Positions 16,533 to 25,251 of a DNA stretch of 64,000 bases are shown here, piece by piece (within the stretch, counting starts at the first letter, position 1; each line of letters starts with the position of its first letter). The notes beneath the pieces are model-generated. The model worked only from the letters and a program-made list of their open reading frames with translations. It did not search any database and was not told where the DNA came from. Origin of the DNA: Paenibacillus sp. J31TS4 (lineage in GTDB: Bacteria; Bacillota; Bacilli; Paenibacillales; NBRC-103111); contig NZ_BOSI01000001.1 of assembly GCF_018403265.1 (NCBI RefSeq), positions 1,240,001 to 1,304,000 on the forward strand. The letters run 5' to 3'. A program made the position numbers and the translations under genes.

Positions 16533-17225
16533 TTATTCCAAAGTGCCTTCCACTTCCCCCGTCCGGTGTTCGGCTCTTTTGCTCATGATACCGAGCGCGA
16601 CAATAAGCAGGGCCATGCCGGCCGGTAAAATGTAATGAATTTGCGGAAACATAGCTTCCGCCAACCGGTTGACCAAACGGTCACTCGTGATCATCTCGCC
16701 CGCTGTATAACCGAGCAGCCCCGCGCCGAGCAGAACGATAATCGGGAACCGGTTCATCCATCCCATCAACAACTGGCTTCCCCATATAATTAACGGTATG
16801 CTGATCAACAAGCCGAGCCCGATTAATACATAATTTCCTCCGGCCGCACCGGCTACGGCAAGCACGTTATCGAGGCTCATCACTAGATCGGCGATCATAA
16901 TCGTTCGGATAGCCTCCCCTACTCGCGGACTGGAATTGATTTTCCCGTCGTCTCCTTCGTTTTTTAACAGCTTGACCGCAATGTAAACGAGAAGCAGCCC
17001 CCCAACCGCTTGGACGAGAGGAATACGCAGCATCCATACGGCGATGAAGGTTAACGCTACCCTTAATCCGATTGCACCGAAACTCCCATAGAAGATCGCC
17101 TTTTTTTGCTGCTCTTTGGCTAAATTCCGGCAGGCCAAAGCAATAACAACCGCGTTATCGCCGCTTAGAACGATGTTAATGAGGATGATTTTGATGAGTC
17201 CGATAAGCAGCAGTTCGCCTTCCAA
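16533..17225 (-). CDS. TerC/YjbE-family membrane protein
   Basis: A 230-residue protein with seven hydrophobic segments. The paired acidic motifs LSGDNAVVIALACRN and MSLDNVLAVAGAAGGN are the signature of TerC/YjbE proteins, linked in Bacillus to manganese export and metalation of secreted enzymes. Start is a TTG with GGAGG 8 bases upstream. It lies 40 bases after the Ldh-family gene and may be the last gene of the Tct operon. No yybP-ykoY manganese riboswitch is visible, which is unusual for the family and fits read-through from the operon. Confidence 0.88.
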   Translation of the reverse strand: MEGELLLIGLIKIILINIVLSGDNAVVIALACRNLAKEQQKKAIFYGSFGAIGLRVALTFIAVWMLRIPLVQAVGGLLLVYIAVKLLKNEGDDGKINSSPRVGEAIRTIMIADLVMSLDNVLAVAGAAGGNYVLIGLGLLISIPLIIWGSQLLMGWMNRFPIIVLLGAGLLGYTAGEMITSDRLVNRLAEAMFPQIHYILPAGMALLIVALGIMSKRAEHRTGEVEGTLE

Positions 17226-17264
17226 TGTAAGTCCTCCTTTTTAGTAAGCAATATATTCAACTTA

Positions 17265-18323
17265 TTAAAACGGCCAATCGATGCCGTACCGCTTGCCGAC
17301 CGCTTCAAGTTCCTGCAGGACGGAACCGCTTAGCGGGATGCCGCTCATCCTTCTTTCCTCCGCTTTCTCATGCTCAAGCTCCCCCGGCATGTAAATTCTC
17401 TCGAACCCTTCCGCCAACGGGATTTGCCTGATTTCGCGAATCATTTGATCGATCCGCCGTTTGAACTCCTCCCACGGTTCAAATAAGTCTGCCCTCATGA
17501 CAAAAAAGAATTGGCCGATTCGTTGATTCCGGTCCAAATCTTTGTACAAGCTGCCTATATAGGGTCCGAATGCCGCGCCGGTGAACAGTCCCGACAAAAC
17601 GTCCACTAAAAACGCCAAGCCGTACCCTTTCGGGCCCCCAACGGGAAGGACCAGACCGTCCAAAGCTTCGTCCGGATCGGTTGTCGGTTTTCCTTCTTTC
17701 GTGATCGCCCAGCCTATCGGAATTTGCTCGTTGTTTTTCCGGGCTAGCGTTATTTTTCCGCGTGCGACAACGCTTGTCGCCATATCGAAAATAATGTCCC
17801 GCTCTTCTCCCGCCGGCACACCGTAAGAGAACGGGTTTGTGCCGAAAAAGCCCTGTTTCCCGCCCCAAGGCGCCATATTAGAGGGCGCATTGGTCGTAGC
17901 AAGAGCCAGACATTGATGCCGCGCCGCATATTGCGTGTAATCCGCCAGCATTCCGCAATGGCCCGAGTTTTTGATCCCGACGACCGCAAGTCCCGTTTCC
18001 TTTGCCTTCTCGACCGCAATCTCGATGCCTTTTGAGGCCAAAACGATGCCCATTCCGTTGTCGCCCTCGATCAGTATGCTGGACGCGGTTTCTTTTACCG
18101 CACGCACCGCCGTCTTCTTTCGTTCCAGGCCGTAGTCCAGCCTTTTCGTATAAATATCAACCCGGCTGACTCCGTGGGAGTCGATGCCTCTTAAATTGGC
18201 TAACACGAGGTGCCTAGCGATGACCGCGGCCTGTTCTTCCTCCACTCCCGCCCCTTGAAAAAGAGCACGCACGTATTGTTCAAGCTTCTCATGGTTCACT
18301 TTTAAGCCGGTAGATTCCGTCAT
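17265..18323 (-). CDS. Ldh-family (malate/L-sulfolactate/ureidoglycolate) NAD(P)-dependent dehydrogenase
   Basis: A 352-residue cytosolic oxidoreductase of the type 2 malate/lactate dehydrogenase family (non-Rossmann). Motifs seen: LANLRGIDSHGVSRV (catalytic His), VKNSGHCGMLA-like IKNSGHCGMLADY, MAPWGGKQGFFGTNPFSYG and GGPKGYGLAFLVDVLSG. The family oxidises 2-hydroxy acids such as malate, lactate, sulfolactate or ureidoglycolate. GGGAGGAG precedes the ATG. It follows the TctCBA importer, so it probably acts on the imported hydroxy acid or a product. Exact substrate unknown. Confidence 0.88.
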   Translation of the reverse strand: MTESTGLKVNHEKLEQYVRALFQGAGVEEEQAAVIARHLVLANLRGIDSHGVSRVDIYTKRLDYGLERKKTAVRAVKETASSILIEGDNGMGIVLASKGIEIAVEKAKETGLAVVGIKNSGHCGMLADYTQYAARHQCLALATTNAPSNMAPWGGKQGFFGTNPFSYGVPAGEERDIIFDMATSVVARGKITLARKNNEQIPIGWAITKEGKPTTDPDEALDGLVLPVGGPKGYGLAFLVDVLSGLFTGAAFGPYIGSLYKDLDRNQRIGQFFFVMRADLFEPWEEFKRRIDQMIREIRQIPLAEGFERIYMPGELEHEKAEERRMSGIPLSGSVLQELEAVGKRYGIDWPF

Positions 18324-18490
18324 GCGATTGTTCTCCTCCCGATTTAGATCGCCGCTCTATTCCTTTGTTGGCTTCCTTTAACTGCTTGATAAATGAAGCG
18401 CGTTCTTCGAAGGCGGCGGCCAAGTTCTGTCGCGAGAACCCGGCGCCGTTCAAAGAACGCGGTACATAACGGCTTTATTTTGCTGAATAG

Positions 18491-19999
18491 CTACATCTCC
18501 ACATCTTCTGTAATGATGCGCTTGTTTCTTACCGAAGAAACAATGCTGAATACTAGCGAAAGGATAGCTATTACCAAAATCGTTCCGGAGATCGGGCGAG
18601 TAAAGAAGCCCAAGAAGCTGCCCTGGAAAATGGTAAGCGACTGTAATAACGTTTTCTCCAGCAGGCTTCCGAGCACGAAGGTCAAAATAATTGGCGCAAG
18701 CGGAATTTCCGCTTTTTTGAACAAGTAGCCTAAAATGCCGAACACCAGCATGGCTCCTACGTCAAACATGCTGTTGTTCAAGCTGTAAGTGCCTACGATC
18801 GTAACCATGATAATGATCGGGAACAGCAGCTTGAACGGAACCATCGTAATACGCGCCCACAGGTTGGCCATCGGCAGGTTCATAATGAGCAGGATTGCGT
18901 TGCCGATAAACATGCTGGCGATAATGCCCCAAACAAGATCCGGGTTTTTCTGGAACAACGTTGGCCCCGGCGTCAGACCGTGCATAATAAACGCGCCCAG
19001 TAATACAGCAACCGTCGGGGAGCTTGGGATGCCTAATGTGAACAGCGGAATCAGCGCGCCACCGCAATACGAATTGTTCGCCGTCTCCGGACCTGCGACC
19101 CCTTCCAAAGCACCTTTCCCGAAGCGGGAAGGATTTTTCGATAGCTTTTTTTCCATCGAATAGCTTAAAATCGTCGGGATAACCGAGTTGGTCCCCGGAA
19201 TTAACCCGATAATGAAGCCGAGAACGCTTCCTCTGCCAATCGCCTTCATGGACGGTCCCCATTCTTCCTTTTTAGGAAGCAGCCCCGTTACCTTGGGAGG
19301 CTCGGGCGCTTTGCCGCGCAAGCTGGCTTCCGCACTGAGGAACAGCTCGGACAATCCGAACATCCCCATCGCGATGGAAATAAAGTCGATGCCTTTCATC
19401 AGCTCTATTTGCCCGAAGCCGAACCGGACGATGCCCGAGCTTTGGTCCAGGCCGACAAACGCCAGCGAAAGACCGAAAAGCGCCCCGATCATCCCTTTCA
19501 GCAGCGATTTTCCCATGAGACCGAGCAGCAGGGATAGTCCCAAAATGACTAGCGCAAAAAATTCAGGAGGTCCAAACTTTAGCGCCTGTTTGGCGAGAAA
19601 CGGACCGATTAACACCAGACCGATAATGGAAATAATGCCTCCGATAAACGACCCGATGCCCGCGATGCCAAGCGCCGCGCCCGCCCGTCCCTGCTTGGCC
19701 AGCGGATACCCGTCCAGACAGGTAATTAAGGAAGCGGCTTCGCCCGGCGTATTAATCAGCACCGAGGTGATCGTCCCGCCGTACATGGAGCCGTAATAAA
19801 TGCCCGCGAGCATAATGATGGCGGAAACCGGCTCCAAGGCAAACGTCAGCGGCAGCAGCAGCGCCGTTCCGGCCGTCGGACCAAGCCCGGGCAGTACCCC
19901 GATAAACATCCCGAACGTGACGCCGATCAGGCAATAAAGCAGATTGGTCCAGGTTAACGCCGTTTCGAATCCGTTCAGCAAGTACCCAAGTGATTCCAT
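18491..19999 (-). CDS. tctA: Tripartite tricarboxylate transporter, large permease TctA
   Basis: A 502-residue protein with about 11-12 membrane helices. It shows the TctA signature GVLPGLGPTAGTALLLP near the N-terminus and the second family repeat LIPGTNSVIPTILSY, plus GVAGPETANNSYCGGALIPL. With TctB and the binding protein TctC it forms a proton- or sodium-driven importer for carboxylic acids. The gene starts 15 bases after tctB. Confidence 0.93.
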   Translation of the reverse strand: MESLGYLLNGFETALTWTNLLYCLIGVTFGMFIGVLPGLGPTAGTALLLPLTFALEPVSAIIMLAGIYYGSMYGGTITSVLINTPGEAASLITCLDGYPLAKQGRAGAALGIAGIGSFIGGIISIIGLVLIGPFLAKQALKFGPPEFFALVILGLSLLLGLMGKSLLKGMIGALFGLSLAFVGLDQSSGIVRFGFGQIELMKGIDFISIAMGMFGLSELFLSAEASLRGKAPEPPKVTGLLPKKEEWGPSMKAIGRGSVLGFIIGLIPGTNSVIPTILSYSMEKKLSKNPSRFGKGALEGVAGPETANNSYCGGALIPLFTLGIPSSPTVAVLLGAFIMHGLTPGPTLFQKNPDLVWGIIASMFIGNAILLIMNLPMANLWARITMVPFKLLFPIIIMVTIVGTYSLNNSMFDVGAMLVFGILGYLFKKAEIPLAPIILTFVLGSLLEKTLLQSLTIFQGSFLGFFTRPISGTILVIAILSLVFSIVSSVRNKRIITEDVEM

Positions 20000-20014
20000 G
20001 ATGCATTCATCCTC

Positions 20015-20464
20015 CTACCAACCAAGATCGTTTACCGGCAGCGGTACTTGAAGCAGGACGCCAAAAACCCAAAATATGATAAAGGCGACCGAGGCGGAAA
20101 ATCCGAGGCTCCAATACCACTTGTAGCCGCGCGAGAAAAGGATGAACAACGTGATGGTGCTGCCGATCAAAAAACCCGTAAACGGTACCAGAACCATAAA
20201 AAGCACGAGCGATCCCATGCAGACGAGCACGTTGACAAGCCCTTCGCCTTTCGGCAATACACGGGCAAAAGAAATGATGTCCTTCTTAAACGCTGTCACA
20301 AGATAGACCGCCGATAACACGAAAATAATCCCGCTGACCCACAGCGGCAGCAGCCCGGGACCCGGGCCGTACTCGCTGTAGTAGCTCATCGATAGCGATT
20401 CCCAGAACATAACGCCGCTAAAAAGAAGAAAGAAAACAGCCATATAAACGCTTATATTTTTCAA
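20015..20464 (-). CDS. tctB: Tripartite tricarboxylate transporter, small permease TctB
   Basis: A 149-residue protein with four membrane helices and the typical TctB beginning, where MAVFFLLFSGVMFWESLSM is followed by GPGPGLLPLWVSG. Likely start is TTG at 20464 with AAAGGACG upstream; an ATG seven codons later (MAVFF) is an alternative. It lies between tctC and tctA and supports the TctA channel. Confidence 0.88.
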   Translation of the reverse strand: MKNISVYMAVFFLLFSGVMFWESLSMSYYSEYGPGPGLLPLWVSGIIFVLSAVYLVTAFKKDIISFARVLPKGEGLVNVLVCMGSLVLFMVLVPFTGFLIGSTITLFILFSRGYKWYWSLGFSASVAFIIFWVFGVLLQVPLPVNDLGW

Positions 20465-20503
20465 CGGAGAGCACGTCCTTTAATAGAAATGGCATCCATC
20501 GCC

Positions 20504-21526
20504 TTACCAGCCCATCAAGCTTTTTAACTCGTTAACGCTCGCTTCTTCTTTTTTCAGCATTTGCTTGAAGTCTGCGCCCTTGGTCGTGTTGATGTTTAAT
20601 CCCATGTCGCTCATCTTCTTGACGTGCTCCGGATTTTTCATCGCTTTCTCAAACGCATCTTGGAGCTTGGCGACGATTTGCGGATCCATGCCTTTCGGTC
20701 CGGCGATGCCGCGAATGGAGTAATTTTCGATACTTACGCCAACCGCTTCTTTTAACGTCGGCACATCCGGCAGCTGCGGTACGCGATCCGGCATCATGAC
20801 CGCAAGCACCTTTAATTGTCCTTCTTTCATCGGCTCAACCACTTCCCCGACTTTCGCTATAAGCACGTCGACGTGGCTGCCAAGCACGCTCGTCAATGCC
20901 TCTGCCGTACCGCCGAATTGAACCGCTCTCAATTTGGTGCCGAGCTGCTTGTTCATTTGCAGGGAAGCAAAATGGTTGCCCGAGGCGACGCCGTTGCTGC
21001 TTGCGGAAAGCTCGTTTTTCTTGGCGTATTCGACCAGATCCTTGATGTTGGAAAACCGTTTGTCGTCCGCGCGGACGGCGATAACGCCGGCATCGAGAAC
21101 ATGGTTAATAATAAAATCGAAGCTGTCCAAGTTCTCTTTGCGCTTCGCCGTCGGATTAACATAACCGGTAATGAGTCCCGGCGTATTTACGTACGCAAGC
21201 GTGTAGCCGTCGGGCTTCGCCCCGAGCAGCTCGGAATACCCGATCCATCCGCCCCCGCCCGGCTTATTTTCTACAACGACGGGAACCCCCAGCTCCTTTT
21301 CCAATATAGGAGTCAACAAACGCGCACCGAGATCGGTTCCGCCGCCGGCCGCAAACGAAACGATCAGCGTGATGGGCTTTTTCGGATAATCCAACTGCGT
21401 GGCACTGGCTTGCGTACCCGTCTGCTCGCCGCCTTTTTTGGAGGCGACCGGCGATTTCGCCGTACAGCCAATCAAAGTTCCTAGTGCCAAAACGCAAACC
21501 GCTGTAAGCGCAACCATTTTTTTCAT
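20504..21526 (-). CDS. tctC: TctC/Bug-family extracytoplasmic substrate-binding lipoprotein
   Basis: A 340-residue lipoprotein. A signal peptide with lipobox LIGC leads to lipidation near residue 21; the mature part starts with the Bug motif YPKKPITLIVSFAAGGGTDL, then VVVENKPGGGG, which bind the carboxylate ligand. Start at 21526 (MKKMVALTAV) has GAGAGGAG upstream and gives a proper signal sequence, whereas the longer start adds six residues. It captures the substrate for TctAB. The ligand is not predictable. Confidence 0.93.
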   Translation of the reverse strand: MKKMVALTAVCVLALGTLIGCTAKSPVASKKGGEQTGTQASATQLDYPKKPITLIVSFAAGGGTDLGARLLTPILEKELGVPVVVENKPGGGGWIGYSELLGAKPDGYTLAYVNTPGLITGYVNPTAKRKENLDSFDFIINHVLDAGVIAVRADDKRFSNIKDLVEYAKKNELSASSNGVASGNHFASLQMNKQLGTKLRAVQFGGTAEALTSVLGSHVDVLIAKVGEVVEPMKEGQLKVLAVMMPDRVPQLPDVPTLKEAVGVSIENYSIRGIAGPKGMDPQIVAKLQDAFEKAMKNPEHVKKMSDMGLNINTTKGADFKQMLKKEEASVNELKSLMGW

Positions 21527-21563
21527 AAAAAATACTCCTCTCATCTATAAAATACGTTTTGTC

Positions 21564-22439
21564 TCATTGCCCCTGCATAGCCGTAATGACATCCAGCCAT
21601 TTCGCCGGCGTTTTGCCCTCGAATTTTTCCTTCAGGTTGAAGTCGGAGAGCAAACGCAGCTTATCCCTTGCCGCTTGCGACATTAACGAATCCAAACCGG
21701 CTGCCTCCAGCATTTGGATAGAGCCTTCGAGCTCGGTCGCTCTTCTTACGGCGTGGACCGAGGTTCCCGTCACCAGACGGTTCATGCTTTGCTCGAAGCT
21801 TTTGCCGTCCATCGTTTCGCTGATCGAGCCAACTACCAAGTCCTCGACCTGGAAACGGTGGGCTGCCTCCAGCATTTCGATCAGAAGAGCCGCGGTGCCT
21901 TTCATGTAAATGCTGCGGATTAACTTTACCGCGGAGGCGTCCCCCGGATTTTCACTCACTTTGCTGATTTCCATTCCGTAAGACGACATGTGCCGGATCA
22001 GGGCGTCTGTTCCGTCACCGCTTGCAAGGATGGGAACTTTATGCCTGTAGACCGGCAAAGGCCCCATCATGGCCGCATCGACAAAGGAAACTTCCTTCTT
22101 TTTGACATTGCCGCTTATTTTGCGTTTTATTTCAGGGTTGGAAGCGGATACATCAACATAAATGCAGCCCTTTTTTAAATGAGGTGTTAATGTACCGCTC
22201 ACTTCATATGCTTTGTCTGCGGGTACGGCGACGATGAGAATGTCCGCCTGGTCCAGGACCCCCTCCGATTCGGTTTTCAGTTCCACTTTAGCCTTAGACG
22301 CTCTCTCTTTTACGAGCGAGCCGAATACAGGATGATTCCACATGGAGTCATAGGCAAGAATGGTTCCAAAACCTTGCTCTTTTAGGCCTGACGACATCTC
22401 AAAAGCAGCTTCTCCAAAGCCGATAAATCCCAGTTGCAT
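21564..22439 (-). CDS. 6-phosphogluconate-dehydrogenase-like NAD(P) oxidoreductase with DUF1932 domain
   Basis: A 291-residue protein. The N-terminal Rossmann fold begins LGFIGFGEAAFEMSSGL; the middle VDVSASNPEIKRKISG matches the beta-hydroxyacid dehydrogenase strand; the C-terminal half has the helical DUF1932 domain with conserved MKGTAALLIEMLEAA. This family is often found beside RraA-like aldolases and tricarboxylate transporters. ATG 22439 is preferred over a GTG two codons earlier because AAAGGA is 9 bases upstream. It probably oxidises or reduces a hydroxy or oxo acid in the imported substrate's pathway. Confidence 0.83.
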   Translation of the reverse strand: MQLGFIGFGEAAFEMSSGLKEQGFGTILAYDSMWNHPVFGSLVKERASKAKVELKTESEGVLDQADILIVAVPADKAYEVSGTLTPHLKKGCIYVDVSASNPEIKRKISGNVKKKEVSFVDAAMMGPLPVYRHKVPILASGDGTDALIRHMSSYGMEISKVSENPGDASAVKLIRSIYMKGTAALLIEMLEAAHRFQVEDLVVGSISETMDGKSFEQSMNRLVTGTSVHAVRRATELEGSIQMLEAAGLDSLMSQAARDKLRLLSDFNLKEKFEGKTPAKWLDVITAMQGQ

Positions 22440-22486
22440 GTTCACTTATCCTTTCTATCGCTCTCTTCTAGGCTGCTGCACATGGA

Positions 22487-23149
22487 CTACAAGCCGAAAG
22501 GCTCCATCTTGTCTTTGAGCCACGCGGGCTCGACATTCCCGCTTCGTATCGCTTGCTTGCGTTTCTCCTCATAGTCCGCTTTTTTCTCGGCCAAGCCCAG
22601 CACGTTTTTAATCATGTCTCTCGGTACGACAACAACGCCATCGTCATCGCCGACGATTAAATCGCCCGGCTGTACGGCAACTCCCCCGCACGAGACCGGT
22701 GTATTCAGCGTGCCCGGACCGTCCTTATGCGGCCCGTTAGGAACAAAACCTTTGCAAAAAATCGGGAGATTCAATTCGCAAAGCGCCTCACGATCGCGCG
22801 CCGCCCCGTCTATAACAATACCTTCCAGCCCTAACGTCTTCGCTGCTTCAGCCATTAGCTCCCCAAGGTAAGCGTTTGCAACATGTCCCTTGCCGTCAGC
22901 AACCAATACGAATCCTTTTCCCCCGATGCTAATCGCCTTATGTAGAAAAAGGTTGTCGCCGGGTCTTAAGCTGACGGTCATCGCGGTGCCGAACACTTTC
23001 ATTCCGGAAGCGGCGGGTTTGATCGCATAATCCATGGCGCCGGCGCAGCCCATTACATCACTGAGCAGGGTCGTATTTAGCAGCTTGGCCCGCTTGATGA
23101 TGTCATCAGACAATAAAGGTGGCTTAGTCCCGGAGTACAAACTAGTCAT
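22487..23149 (-). CDS. RraA-like / 4-hydroxy-4-methyl-2-oxoglutarate (or carboxy-hydroxy-oxoadipate) aldolase family
   Basis: A 220-residue protein of the RraA/HMG aldolase superfamily: TLLSDVMGCAGAMDYAI, GDNLFLHKAI, AYLGELMAEAAKTLGLEGIVIDGAARD (acidic and Arg residues binding metal and substrate), and GDLIVGDDDGVVVVP. Family members cleave 4-hydroxy-2-oxo acids to pyruvate or decarboxylate oxaloacetate; the RNase E regulator role does not apply in this context. It is first in the operon, downstream of promoter 23244-23272 and operator 23217-23230. Confidence 0.86.
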   Translation of the reverse strand: MTSLYSGTKPPLLSDDIIKRAKLLNTTLLSDVMGCAGAMDYAIKPAASGMKVFGTAMTVSLRPGDNLFLHKAISIGGKGFVLVADGKGHVANAYLGELMAEAAKTLGLEGIVIDGAARDREALCELNLPIFCKGFVPNGPHKDGPGTLNTPVSCGGVAVQPGDLIVGDDDGVVVVPRDMIKNVLGLAEKKADYEEKRKQAIRSGNVEPAWLKDKMEPFGL

Positions 23150-23216
23150 TTATGAATCCCCATCTTCCTGTCATAAGTTTCGTGAGTAGTAAATATAACG
23201 ACATCGATATCGTTAT

Positions 23217-23230
23217 GTAATATTTATTAC
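23217..23230. promoter_or_regulatory. Candidate RpiR operator in front of the aldolase-Tct operon
   Basis: GTAATATTTATTAC is a perfect inverted repeat (GTAAT, 4 bases, ATTAC). The same arms with another centre occur at 24269-24282 before the rpiR-like gene. It lies just downstream of the operon promoter, where a bound repressor would block transcription. A second inverted repeat, ATAACGA...TCGTTAT (23195-23216), adjoins it. Confidence 0.65.
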
Positions 23231-23243
23231 TCTTTACTTCGTT

Positions 23244-23272
23244 ATAGTAACATCGATTTTTTTTCATGTAAA
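23244..23272 (-). promoter_or_regulatory. Sigma-A promoter of the aldolase-Tct operon
   Basis: On the minus strand TTTACA (23267-23272) and TACTAT (23244-23249) are exactly 17 bases apart. The predicted start of transcription falls about 85 bases before the aldolase ATG and just before the GTAAT/ATTAC palindrome. Confidence 0.6.
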
Positions 23273-23400
23273 CCCTTTTATTTAGATGTGCCGAACGAAA
23301 CGAAAAAAACGTCAGGAAACAGGTCCGCTAGGAAGGAACGGCCTTAATTCGCTGACGCGCGATAGTATATAAGGGAGGAATGAACGCCGGACAAATCCAT

Positions 23401-24249
23401 TCAAGTTAAATGATAATTCGTTTCCTTAAGAATCGAATCCAGCTTATCCAGACGCTGTTTTGTTTTCTCCGGGACGTTAATGGCGACTGCGCTTATGATG
23501 TAATCGGCGACAAACATCGGGGCGATCACTGAATTATGAAATGCGACGCTGCCCACATTGCAGGGCAGGATAATATCCGAATATTCGGCTAAGGGGGATG
23601 AGTAGCTGTCGGTAATCGTTATCACCTGCGCGTTGTTTTCTCTGGCATTTTTTACATATTCGAACACTTTTCTGGCGTATCTGGGAAATGATGTGGCGAT
23701 CACCAGATCCGAAGAGGTGTAATTGTGGACTCTTTCCGTCCATTCAAAATGATCCGCATGAACCAGATCGCAGTTGCCAAGCAGCCGGTTCAGCCCGTAG
23801 GTTAAGCATTGCGCGACCGGAAGACCACTTCTAACGCCGGTGCAATGGATGTGGCCTGCCGAAACGATCATGCTTAACGCTTTGCTTAACGTTTCCCCGG
23901 AAACCATTTCCACGGTCGATTGAATGTTGTTAATATGGTTTTCGGCGCAGCGGATCCATAGATCGCTTCTATTTACGTCTTTTAGATTAGCCGCCAGCCG
24001 GGTATTCGGATCCGCCCGATTCCGCAAAATTTCCTGAAGCCCTTTTTGAAATTCGGTATAACCCGAATAACCGAGACTGAACGTTAATCTCATAATGGTC
24101 GTCGTGCTCGTTCCAACGATACCGGCAAGCTGATCGACCGTCAGGAAAGCGACGTCCACCGGATTTTTAATAATGTAGTCGGCCACTTTGCGCTGCGTTG
24201 TCGTCAGCTCGGAAATTTTATTTTTTAACTGAAGGATAGGATTGTCCAT
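23401..24249 (-). CDS. RpiR/MurR-family transcriptional regulator with SIS domain
   Basis: A 282-residue regulator. Residues 1-80 form the HTH_6 domain (KNKISELTTTQRKVADYI, then VGTSTTTIMRLTFSLGYSGY). Residues about 115-250 form a SIS sugar-phosphate-type domain (IHCTGVRSGLPVAQ; DLVIATSFPRYARKVFEYV; VITITDSYSSPLAEYSD). The start at 24249 has TGGAG 7 bases upstream and begins with the family pattern. It lies 250 bases upstream of the Tct/aldolase operon on the same strand. The same palindrome before both suggests it represses itself and the operon, with a pathway acid or phosphoester as inducer. Confidence 0.9.
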   Translation of the reverse strand: MDNPILQLKNKISELTTTQRKVADYIIKNPVDVAFLTVDQLAGIVGTSTTTIMRLTFSLGYSGYTEFQKGLQEILRNRADPNTRLAANLKDVNRSDLWIRCAENHINNIQSTVEMVSGETLSKALSMIVSAGHIHCTGVRSGLPVAQCLTYGLNRLLGNCDLVHADHFEWTERVHNYTSSDLVIATSFPRYARKVFEYVKNARENNAQVITITDSYSSPLAEYSDIILPCNVGSVAFHNSVIAPMFVADYIISAVAINVPEKTKQRLDKLDSILKETNYHLT

Positions 24250-24268
24250 AGATTTGCTCCATTTTGTT

Positions 24269-24282
24269 GTAATTTTTATTAC
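24269..24282. promoter_or_regulatory. Candidate RpiR autoregulatory operator
   Basis: GTAATTTTTATTAC, a perfect inverted repeat with the same arms as the site at 23217-23230, 20 bases upstream of the regulator's start codon. Confidence 0.6.
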
Positions 24283-24428
24283 TTTCCAATGAATGCATTG
24301 TAACATTTTTATTTTCCCAATAAAAGGGGCTCCCCCACCTGCTCATGCCTATTATGGAAAAACCGGTGATGAGGACATGTAGCATCGAAATATACTAGGC
24401 ACAAACGTGATTAGGCAGGTGCTTACAA

Positions 24429-24764
24429 ATGACAATCTCCAAGGATACTTTTGTGCCTGGTTTTGTTCCGGAACATAACCATGGGTCTGTTGATTACACT
24501 TCCGTCGTCCAAGGTCACGTTCATCAATGTTTGGATGTGACCTCCCCGCCCATTCGGACGGCGGACGGCGGACATATTCATTACACCGAGGGTTATGTCC
24601 TGTTTGAAAATGGACACAAGCATTATTACAAAGCATACTCCGGACCTGCCATTCCAGTAGGAAATGGTATGCATGTCCATTACTATGATTTTTATACGTC
24701 AACGGATGACGGGCATAATCATCATGTTCAAGGAGTGGATATGCCAGCGCCGGGAACCAAGTAG
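24429..24764 (+). CDS. ymaF: YmaF-family His-rich protein
   Basis: A 111-residue soluble protein made of repeated Gly-His-x-His units (EHNHGSVDY, GHVHQC, GHIHYTEGY, GHKHYY, GMHVHYY, GHNHHVQG) separated by about 20 residues, as in B. subtilis YmaF. The histidines could bind metal ions or form spore- or surface-associated sheets; function is not established. It is transcribed divergently from the rpiR-like gene. The ATG has a modest GGCAGGTG site upstream. A strong hairpin follows at 24797. Confidence 0.85.
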   Translation: MTISKDTFVPGFVPEHNHGSVDYTSVVQGHVHQCLDVTSPPIRTADGGHIHYTEGYVLFENGHKHYYKAYSGPAIPVGNGMHVHYYDFYTSTDDGHNHHVQGVDMPAPGTK

Positions 24765-24796
24765 AGTTTCCAAATAATAATGGCCGAGCAAAAAAT

Positions 24797-24825
24797 GGGT
24801 AGGCAATGGTTATCATTGCCTACCC
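24797..24825. terminator. Strong hairpin terminator after ymaF
   Basis: GGGTAGGCAATG pairs perfectly over 12 bases with CATTGCCTACCC around a 5-base loop. The minus strand continues ATTTTTTGC, the plus strand CCAATGTATTTTG, so it can work in both directions, best on the minus strand. Confidence 0.8.
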
Positions 24826-25188
24826 CAATGTATTTTGTGATATTCCATAATTATTGGGATAATGAGGTTGAAAAGCCGCATTGTTCCGTTTGTATTAAAT
24901 TTATAAGCACTAAGCACTTGGGTTTCAGATTCCCTGTAGAGCCATACGGGAAGCGACAAGTTAATACAGCGTTTAGGGAACTTTGTGCCTTTAAGCAGGT
25001 TCGGATCGCTCTCCTGTCCTTAAAAAAGCTTAAAATCCGCTTGTTGAAATGCCAAATTAAGAATAAGTGTGAGATTTCAGATATAAGAAAACGAATCCCA
25101 CAAAGCTGGGGCGCTCCGTTTTTATTGTTCTAGAAATTATTTAAATCATAAGCCGGTAAAAGCTTAAATTACCGTTTGATGTACGCGT
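24826..25188. other. AT-rich intergenic stretch, no gene supported
   Basis: An open frame on the plus strand (24780-25133) begins inside the terminator hairpin, has no ribosome site and no recognisable protein family, so I do not call it. Nothing else is seen before the Wadjet terminator. Confidence 0.55.
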
Positions 25189-25217
25189 AAAAAGACCACC
25201 TACAAACGTAGGTGATC
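25189..25217 (-). terminator. Rho-independent terminator of the Wadjet operon
   Basis: On the minus strand GATCACCTAC pairs with GTAGGTGGTC (one mismatch) over a 4-base loop and is followed by TTTTT. It lies 35 bases beyond the jetC stop. Confidence 0.85.
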
Positions 25218-25251
25218 TCTCAGTAATCTGAGTCGATTAGTTCAGTTACCA

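Noticed and set aside
16533-17300. A yybP-ykoY manganese riboswitch before the TerC gene
   Set aside because: Only 40 bases separate it from the upstream gene, too short for the riboswitch.
24780-25133. A 117-codon plus-strand frame after ymaF
   Set aside because: Starts inside a terminator hairpin, has no ribosome site and no recognisable features.
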